Below, one piece after another: positions 57,480 to 64,000 of a stretch of DNA of 64,000 nt; the first letter of the stretch is position 1; each line of letters opens with the position of its first letter. The notes beneath the pieces were generated by a model that searched no databases, was not told the origin of the DNA, and saw nothing but the letters and a program-made list of their open reading frames with translations. This stretch comes from Cheiracanthium punctorium (Eukaryota; Arthropoda; Arachnida; Araneae; Cheiracanthiidae). The translations under genes were made by a program, and so were the position numbers. The DNA lies in assembly GCA_038373885.1 (NCBI GenBank), contig JAWZYV010012263.1:558001-622000 (forward strand). Reading direction: 5' to 3'.

Positions 57480-59559
57480 TGTATACTATAAATAGATGCA
57501 GATCAATATTTTTACCATTATAAGTCTTTAAATGTTTAAAAATTTCAAAAATGATTCGTTAATGAAAATGTATAGAGAATTCATTATTCTGGTAACAGTT
57601 TCCGAATCAATATATAATGGTGTTGTAGAAATACACACGATCGTTTTTCCATATTAGCAAATGTACAAATACTCTTTAAACATACAAACTAGCTGATATG
57701 CAACATTTTCTCTTCCACGAATAATTATACTTTATAATATTTACTTTCAACAGCATTACATATTCAATAAAAAATCATGCAATTGAGATAATTTATGTCT
57801 TAGATGAAGAAATTTTAATATTTAATTGCCAGAGACCTTATTAGTTAACTTTGTTAAAAAGATAACAAAAGCTATGAATTTTAGGGAGGCAGTTTATTTA
57901 CTGGTATATCTATACCTGTCTGGGTCAATTAAATATATGAGCATAGTGGTTAAAATAGCGTTAGATGAAATTTTTTCCTAGATCATAGTTAGTGCATATC
58001 TATAGCAATTGGTATATATATTTATAGCAATACTGTTATAGTAGCAAGTTTTACGAAAAAGGTCGTATAGAATTTCGAAATATCTCATAAACACACATCT
58101 GACTTTATCAGTAATACTTCACCATCAAAACATTAGAACTAGAGTATACAAAAGCATCCAATTTTTATAAAATTACTAAAGAAAATGTAGAATTACTAAT
58201 AGAAATATATTTGAACTCTTTTATTTCAAAGCATAATCATTAACGGACGATGCAATTTGCTTGACTTTGTAATACAGTGTAATACATGATAAAGTAACCA
58301 ATCAATCAAAATAAAATAAACATTTTTATTCTGCGAGTTTTAGAAAGTATGAATACATCTTAAAACTCCTAAAACCCTACACTAAAAGCTAATTAAAAAA
58401 ATACTATCAACCGCATACATTTAATAAAAAATAAGATCACAAAATCCAAGACAAAAGTACTTTATTACATTCTCACCGACAAACGGATAACTGAAAAAGA
58501 AATACTCCGATCTGATGAATAACTGTGAAGAATCTTATCGATCAAAAGATGAATAACACAAACCACTTCAGCTTCAACTTGTTACTTAATTAATCAAATT
58601 CTAACAAATTGCTCAGCTTCTTAATTTTGAAGTTCGGTGTTGTTTTGTTGTCACTAACAACATTAGATTGTAAAGATTGTGCATGTTTTTTAGCGTTCTT
58701 AAAAGTCACCTTTCTATGAAATACGTTTCATATTTGAAATAATGAGCCATGCTTTCCAATTTTTATGATTATTCATTGTCTCTTACTTACGAGAATAAAG
58801 ATACAGTTTATTCTTTTAAGTGTCGATCAGACCTCTTGAATAATTAACAACAGGTCAAAAACTAAATAAATGTAATTTCATTAATTATAAGAGTCTTTTT
58901 AATTATTCAGATAAATCATGAGCAACCCCCCCACCCTCCTCCGTTCAAATAATATGATCAAAAATAATATATCAGTTTCGAGTACAGTTCTCCAGCACTG
59001 TGAAAAACATTAGACTTGGCCCACAACATGAAACAAGCAATGAAGTTTTAAATATTAAAAATAGAAACTAACGTTTCATGGATATTTCCTTGCAAACTTA
59101 AGGACATGGCATTGCTTTTTTAATTTTGGTTTTCTGAGTTTATTCAGCTTATTTTTCCAGACTTTTGAAAACAAAACGAGGTATTATTATTATTAAACCT
59201 TGTTTTCTCACTGAAAATGTATAACAAAGTATAATATTAATTTCTTGTAAAATTTACTAATTTTTGTTTCAGGAAAATGTTTGTTTGTTGTAAGATATTG
59301 CACACAGACATTGTAAAATTATAGTATGAGGTATAATTATTTTATTTTCCCCTCTTATAATATTTTCAACTTTACAGGTGTTGAAATAAACTGGTCTGAG
59401 TCCAATTTATATTTTCAATAAGGTGTAAAATTTTATTTATTAAACCATAACCCAATAATAATATACAAAAAAAAGATACAAACGATGCAAATACAAAAAA
59501 ATCGACAATTTGCTTATTAATAAAAAAATAAAATAATAAATAAATAGAAACTTCGAAAA
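57480..59559. other. AT-rich sequence without recognised genes
   Basis: No ORF of note and no repeat terminus is visible. There is a C-rich strip at 58926-58941. Confidence 0.5.
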
Positions 59560-59769
59560 TTAATATGTTAGAAATACTTTATTGAAGGTTTCATCCCTTA
59601 ACTGTCTACCAAAATCGTTGCGGAATATAATTTTTATGATAGTTTTACCGTTAATTACATTCCATAAAATATACACAATCCCGAAGCTACCCGAGGCGCC
59701 GAAACATAATACAATTAAACTCAGCTTTCTGAAAAGCAACGATTTCATACAAGTTAAATTCGATCCCAA
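59560..59769 (-). CDS. Doubtful small ORF with one predicted membrane segment (69 aa)
   Basis: The ORF runs from an ATG at 59769 to a TAA at 59560. A short N-terminus with basic residues is followed by a hydrophobic stretch at about residues 15-38 (LSLIVLCFGASGSFGIVYIL), then a polar tail with FGRQLRDETFNKV. This layout is that of small single-pass mitochondrial or endoplasmic membrane proteins. I cannot name a family. Local base composition is less AT-rich than its surroundings. A CTTTTCAG splice-acceptor-like site lies inside the ORF near 59730, so it could be a terminal exon instead. The reverse frame is also open, so chance is a real alternative. Confidence 0.25.
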   Translation of the reverse strand: MGSNLTCMKSLLFRKLSLIVLCFGASGSFGIVYILWNVINGKTIIKIIFRNDFGRQLRDETFNKVFLTY

Positions 59770-60239
59770 CTTTTAATTGCCAGGTGAGCTTATTTTTCAG
59801 CGATAATTATTCATTATCCATCTTATACATGACCCAATGTATTATGATCCAAGTGACCCAAAAATTGTTTAAGTAAAAGAAAACCTGTGAATATAAAGTT
59901 TTTCAAACTAAAGAACTTGAAGCTCTAATTAAATCAAAAGCTGGTTGAATTTTGATACGTTCACACTGAGAAAACAACTAATTTGCATTTGGGATTGATT
60001 ACAGCGACACTTACGTGAAAAAAAAAATGTCTGTTTACGTCTTTAGTTTTAAGCATGATTTGTTTTGGAAACAAAAGTTTAAAAAAATGTTGAATGATTA
60101 AACGCTGAAATAAATGACTGCACTACAGATTACGTTTCCATGTAGACATATCAGTGCATCTTCTTAAAGCTAGGCTTGCTTCAAATATTTCACACTTTAG
60201 ACACGTTGTTTTTCAGTAAGATCCTGTATTAGTATTTTG
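59770..60239. other. AT-rich sequence without recognised genes
   Basis: Nothing is recognised between the small ORF and the SINE cluster. Confidence 0.5.
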
Positions 60240-60452
60240 TGTTACGGCAAGATGACTCAAGGGGCATCTGCCTACGGGGGAAGGGATGCCTAGATCAGAG
60301 GACTCTTTAAGGAGTTCTAACGTGTATTCAGTTGCATCTGAAGAAAACCGCCCTAAACACTAAACCGTTAGATCGACAGCCGCGCGTAGGCCCAAACGCG
60401 GCACCTTCTGACTTCAGCTGTGTTCAGTATCTTATACAATCGGCCATGGTAG
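60240..60452 (-). repeat. SINE family A, minus strand, nearly full length
   Basis: TTACGGCAAGATGACTCAAG to AATCGGCCATGGT is the reverse complement of the family A consensus. AGAGGACTCTTTAAGGAGTT and TAGATCGACAGCCGCGCG are in the expected places. It faces the plus-strand copy at 60662, head to head. Confidence 0.85.
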
Positions 60453-60661
60453 GGCTTAAGACCTTCTAATGGCCCGGTAATTAAATTTTAGTACTAGTAT
60501 ACAATTTTATATGTAAACTATACCAATTCGAAAATCTGCACAGAATTTATGGTAGTCAGCACACCACACACTACGATTATGGGCTTGGAAGTTATTTGTC
60601 CGGTCCTTCCTAGGGGACAACAACGTTGGCCGCCTACTACATCCCCCCATAACAAAGGGGG

Positions 60662-60822
60662 CCCACCATGGCTCAGGGGATAAGGCACTGAACATGGTCG
60701 ATGGCTGAAGTGTGAAGATCCAGGATTCTGGCTTACCGCGTGACTCTCAACCTAACGGTCTGGACTTATGGACGGTTGACCCGTGAAAAGTCCTTCGCCC
60801 AAGACACCCCTCTCCAACGTAT
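60662..60822 (+). repeat. SINE family A, plus strand, 3-prime truncated
   Basis: It starts CCCACCATGGCTCAGGGGAT, with ACTGAACATGGTCGATGGCT and CTAACGGTCTGGACTT following. It stops near 60822. The next bases (60824-60850, TTAAGGCAAAGCTACGGGAA) are the inverted 3-prime end of another copy, so two SINE pieces join there. Confidence 0.82.
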
Positions 60823-60823
60823 T

Positions 60824-60850
60824 TAAGGCAAAGCTACGGGAAGGCTATGC
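60824..60850 (-). repeat. SINE family A 3-prime end fragment
   Basis: TTAAGGCAAAGCTACGGGAA is the reverse complement of the SINE 3-prime end TAGCTTTGCCTTA region. It abuts the truncated plus-strand copy. Confidence 0.5.
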
Positions 60851-60994
60851 ACAGCAACCACCCGTAACCAAAGTAAGGAAAACACTTCGGTGTCGTAGGC
60901 CCTGTACGACTAGTGTACAGTATTATAAAAAAATCTAAAAATTATTAGTTGCAACTCAAGCTTCTTAGATTAAAAAATAATTGATCTTGAAAGT

Positions 60995-61219
60995 TATTAT
61001 TATTATTATTTTTTACTTTTAAGAGATTGCCAATTAGGCATTCGCCACCAAAACAGGTCGAAGTGTTTTGACCATTTTAGGATGGGAGTACCTAATAGGA
61101 GGCCAACGTTGCCTTCTATTAAGGGACGGACATGTTAACACCCAAGCTGAAGCAGGAAATTGAACTCTGGCCCAAAGTATGATAGAATGATTCGTTAGCC
61201 ACTAGTCCACTTGGACGGC
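60995..61219 (-). repeat. tRNA-headed SINE, family C, with 14-bp target duplication
   Basis: On the minus strand it opens GCCGTCCAAGTGGACTAGTG, has TGGCTAACGA (A-box-like) and AGAGTTCAATTTCC (B-box-like), then an unrelated body. It ends in an (AAT)n tail, seen as TTATTATTATT at 60994-61010 on the plus strand. The exact duplication TTGATCTTGAAAGT flanks it at 60981-60994 and 61220-61233, the mark of LINE-driven retrotransposition. The unbroken duplication suggests recent insertion. Confidence 0.9.
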
Positions 61220-61233
61220 TTGATCTTGAAAGT

Positions 61234-62038
61234 GTATTGATAAATTTTATTTAACAAATTTAATTATAACTAATTCAGTAGAAAATGTACAGCTTGGTGA
61301 TAAATGTAACTATATAATGTATGTGAAAACAGGTATATCTAGAAAATTTATGGCGATTTCATCAGTTAGGCTTGGCCTTATATTGCGAGATGACATTTAT
61401 GGAATTTAGTTTAATGACAAAGCTGAAGATAATTAAAAGTAAAATAGAAAATTAATATTTGCACACTTTCTTTACAAACCAAAACATAAATAGTAAATGC
61501 AGTGTGACTGATTAGTTTACTTTTTCTGAAATCCAGGTCACACACACACACATATCTATAGATTCTCCAGGCTAAATACATTTATTCTGTCCTTCATTTT
61601 ACTTATTTTCTCATTTTTATCTCAAAATTTTATGCATCTTAATTAAGAAAAATATTACTGTTTGTCCCGGAAACCGCGATATTATAAATGGAAATAAGTA
61701 CTACAATCTTAATACGATGGAAAAGAAAATTACCAACAATAGTGTTTTAAGCAAGATCGATATAATTGATATAAAATGTTAGCTTTCTTTATAACCTTTT
61801 TTTTTTTCATTTACAAATGAGACGCCATTAAAAAGGTACGTGGCAAATCTCAAAATGAAACGAACATTTTTTTTTTTTTTCGATTATACGGATACGGGTA
61901 AGAAATTTATTTCCGGATAGCCGTGTATTTCGGATATAAATTTTTATTGCCTTTATTACTGTTATTACCACATCTTTCAGAAATACACGTAACATTTTGC
62001 TTTACATTACAGAAATGACGATTGTAAACATACACAAA
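61234..62038. other. AT-rich sequence without recognised genes
   Basis: It contains a short CA repeat at 61539-61551 and T runs. No gene is seen. Confidence 0.5.
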
Positions 62039-62814
62039 GAGGTTGCTTCACGAAGGACCCCCTAACTTTGAAAATAAATAACTCAAAAATGCTGATTGAT
62101 AAAAGCATGAAACAAGTGGTATGTTTGTTAAAAAAAGTCCTTAAGAGTTTGATACAGAAGACACAAACCTTTAGTTACGAATTCTGTTGATAGATGGCTC
62201 TGAAAGCGGTAAGGCGGATCTAAGAAAATCCTCATTTGTCGCACACATAACCGCTCCATTGCCCAAAACTTATCGTTTGGATTGCAATCTCTCGCAAGGG
62301 TGTCATTTGGTCTTTTTTTCTTTGTATACTGTGCTTTTGAAACATCTCACATCACTCAACAACACCGTTGTATGATCATGGCATGGATTATGCAAGACGG
62401 GGCTCGCCTACACCGTGCACAAGACGTTTATTGACTTTCTGGTCGAATAATTCGATGATACGGTAATTGTGTTGAACTATTCGACTATTATGGGAAAAGC
62501 CACGAATTGACTTCCGTATTCTCTCGGCCTCACCCCTTCCTCAACACCCAAAATTTTCCCCTGGCGTATAGTGCGGAAGATGCGCGGATTAAATCCATTT
62601 TCATGGGATTGTTCTCGGTGTCTCAGCTCTCTTTCTGGCATCGGTATTGCCGCTTACAGCGCCATCTAAAGGTGTTATTTGTATCTGAAATTTTGTAGCT
62701 TCAGTATCAAATCTTAGTTTTTTTAATTAACATACCACCTGTTTCATGCTTTTGTTTATCACCGATTTTGAGTTATTCATTTTCAAATTTACGCGTTCTT
62801 CGTGAAACACCCTG
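62039..62814 (+). mobile_element. Deleted Tc1/mariner-type element with long inverted termini
   Basis: The left arm (62039 to about 62225, with TTCACGAAGGACC, AATAACTCAAAAATG and ATAGATGGCTCTGAAAGCGG) is mirrored by the right arm (about 62630-62814, ending CGTGAAACACCCTG). The TIRs are about 185 bp. TA follows the right end. Between them is a broken transposase fragment. At 776 bp it is shorter than typical 1.2-1.4 kb autonomous elements, which implies internal deletion. Confidence 0.82.
62375..62580 (+). pseudogene. Decayed Tc1/mariner-like transposase fragment
   Basis: The reading frame around 62378-62434 gives MAWIMQDGARLHRAQDVY. It contains the QDGAxxH block that carries the second catalytic Asp of this superfamily. 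After a stop and a frame change, PYSLGLTP appears near 62518-62541, matching the family's PYSPDLTP block with the third-acid region degraded. The first-Asp region is missing. The fragment is non-functional. The flanking long TIRs support the assignment. Confidence 0.7.
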
Positions 62815-64000
62815 TATATGCACTAACGACATTCAAATAAACTATTACATTCGTGATCGCTTAAAGAAAATAGTGTTTTTTTTTTTTTTTTCAAATAATT
62901 TGCATACTCATTTTTAAAGAAAATAATTTCTGAAATTGAAAAACCAATTTTTTTTTTATGTATAAAAAGAAATGATTAGACAGTTATGTTTCTTCATTAT
63001 AAAAGAATTTTTCAGACTGTAGGGAACTAACGTTATGGTGTTTGATTTAAAGGTCTGTGATTTATTTAATGAAGACCAATTTCATCATGTGATGCAATTA
63101 ATAAATTATAATATACAAAATTTAAAACATAAAACAGGATAAAAATATTCAAATTCAAGTACAACTACCGATAAATTAGCATATTTATGACGGATTTATA
63201 GGGATAATAACGGATTCGTCCAATTTATGTGCATGAATTATTATGTCCCTTGCCTTCGGAGAAAACATATGACGATGTCCATATGCCTTCCCATCTGGAT
63301 TTCAACATCTTAAAAATATTAGGCTTATTTATATGTTTTTTGGGAAAGGGTTAGCGGAAAAATTCATTCTGACGAGAAATTTACTGTTCGAAGAAAATGA
63401 CTATATTTATATCTTTCGACAGGAACTCACTATTTTTATCAGGATGATGAGGAAAACATTCTTAACAGATGCTAGATGTTTTTTACGGCAGTAAATACTT
63501 TCCTCGGTGTTCTTGTTCAATTCGAAGCTAGAAACAAGGTTAATTTACTTGATAGTTTTTCTTTGAGGTATATTCGATTCTTTTTAATCATTAAGATGCT
63601 AGCAAAACTTATTGTTCCTGAGGCGAGGAAGGAATTTAATACATAAAGTTTAAAAAATTTGAAATTTTTTTATTATGTATGTGATATAAAATAAAACTGT
63701 TTAGCTAAAGAATTTTTTTTAGATAGTCTGATAAAAACGCTTTTAAGCTTAAAAAAATGCTTAATGCATATAAAGCAAAAACTTTCGCCCCACCGTGTCT
63801 GAGTATAGAGTCATTACGGGAGAGTCACCGCATCCGCGACAGTTGCCGCACCCCCTGTACTTCTTCTAATTGTCGATAGATAGCATCCCAAGTGCAATAT
63901 AGGTGTGCAGTGAGATTTCCTTAACTGGTGCATAGCAGGAATCCCTTTCAATGCTTTAGCTGTAACTATACAATTCTTATTTTGAGATAAGCGCATGATT
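62815..64000. other. AT-rich sequence without recognised genes
   Basis: The only item noted is a possible SINE family A head fragment at 63788-63835 (CGCCCCACCGTGTCTGAGTA). The antisense ORF 63814-63996 has no recognisable domain. Confidence 0.45.
63788..63835 (+). repeat. SINE family A head fragment
   Basis: CCCCACCGTGTCTGAGTATA matches the first 20 bases of the copy at 16306 with two changes, then diverges. No body or tail is present. Confidence 0.45.

Noticed and set aside
62187..62375. 62-aa ORF upstream of the relic transposase
   Set aside because: Its first part overlaps the left TIR of the deleted Tc1/mariner element and shows no transposase block, so it is not a separate gene.
1..64000. 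Possible mirror-image arrangement of inverted repeat pairs (329/39215, 7523/48861, 34996/56174)
   Set aside because: The midpoints of the three pairs differ widely, so they are independent insertions and not one large inverted duplication.

Overview
The window looks like nuclear DNA of an animal, most likely an arthropod and possibly an arachnid. It is strongly AT-rich. It has no dense run of genes, no operon-like layout and no intact long ORF. It carries many short interspersed elements (tRNA-headed SINEs), hAT, piggyBac-type and Tc1/mariner-type MITEs, and Helitrons. The lineage is an inference from repeat style and from one decayed ORF family that I remember as multicopy in arthropods. I see no convincing intact protein-coding gene except one small, doubtful ORF near 59.6 kb. 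The only credible RNA gene is a tRNA-His-like sequence at 13.4 kb.

Layout. 0.3-10.8 kb: a TIR element with ~174-bp tandem units (second, inverted copy at 39.2 kb); a hAT MITE with an exact 8-bp target duplication; a 1.15-kb TACACGCTT element (inverted copy at 48.9 kb); a frameshifted ORF of an unnamed family lying between inverted flanks; and a truncated piggyBac-type MITE. 12.5-16.5 kb: a foldback element, a tiny hAT MITE, the tRNA and two SINEs. 18.1-20.9 kb: a nested stack in which a hAT MITE sits at the edge of a piggyBac-type MITE that is itself split by a CCCAGACAGC element holding a SINE and a hAT scrap. 22-31.7 kb: small MITEs, a 3.2-kb composite with an internal Helitron tail and tandem array, and a SPIN-like hAT MITE. 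33-40 kb: another piggyBac-type MITE, a Helitron inside an older element, a perfect 29-bp hairpin and the second tandem-unit element. 41.9-54.8 kb: several MITEs, a compact terminal-direct-repeat (TRIM-like) element and two more piggyBac-type copies. 56-63.8 kb: a second Helitron, SINEs (one with a 14-bp duplication) and a decayed Tc1/mariner element.

The parts do not form a pathway. They record successive transposon insertions into gene-poor or intronic DNA. The best evidence is exact: target-site duplications, inverted termini and nesting order. I found no new defence, biosynthetic or regulatory system. The most unusual items are the bracketed decayed ORF (8.8-10.3 kb), the Helitrons with minisatellite interiors, the 18-20 kb stack, the perfect hairpin at 37.0 kb and the motif-studded composite at 27.7-30.9 kb. 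AT-rich stretches between entries show only simple repeats or nothing recognisable.
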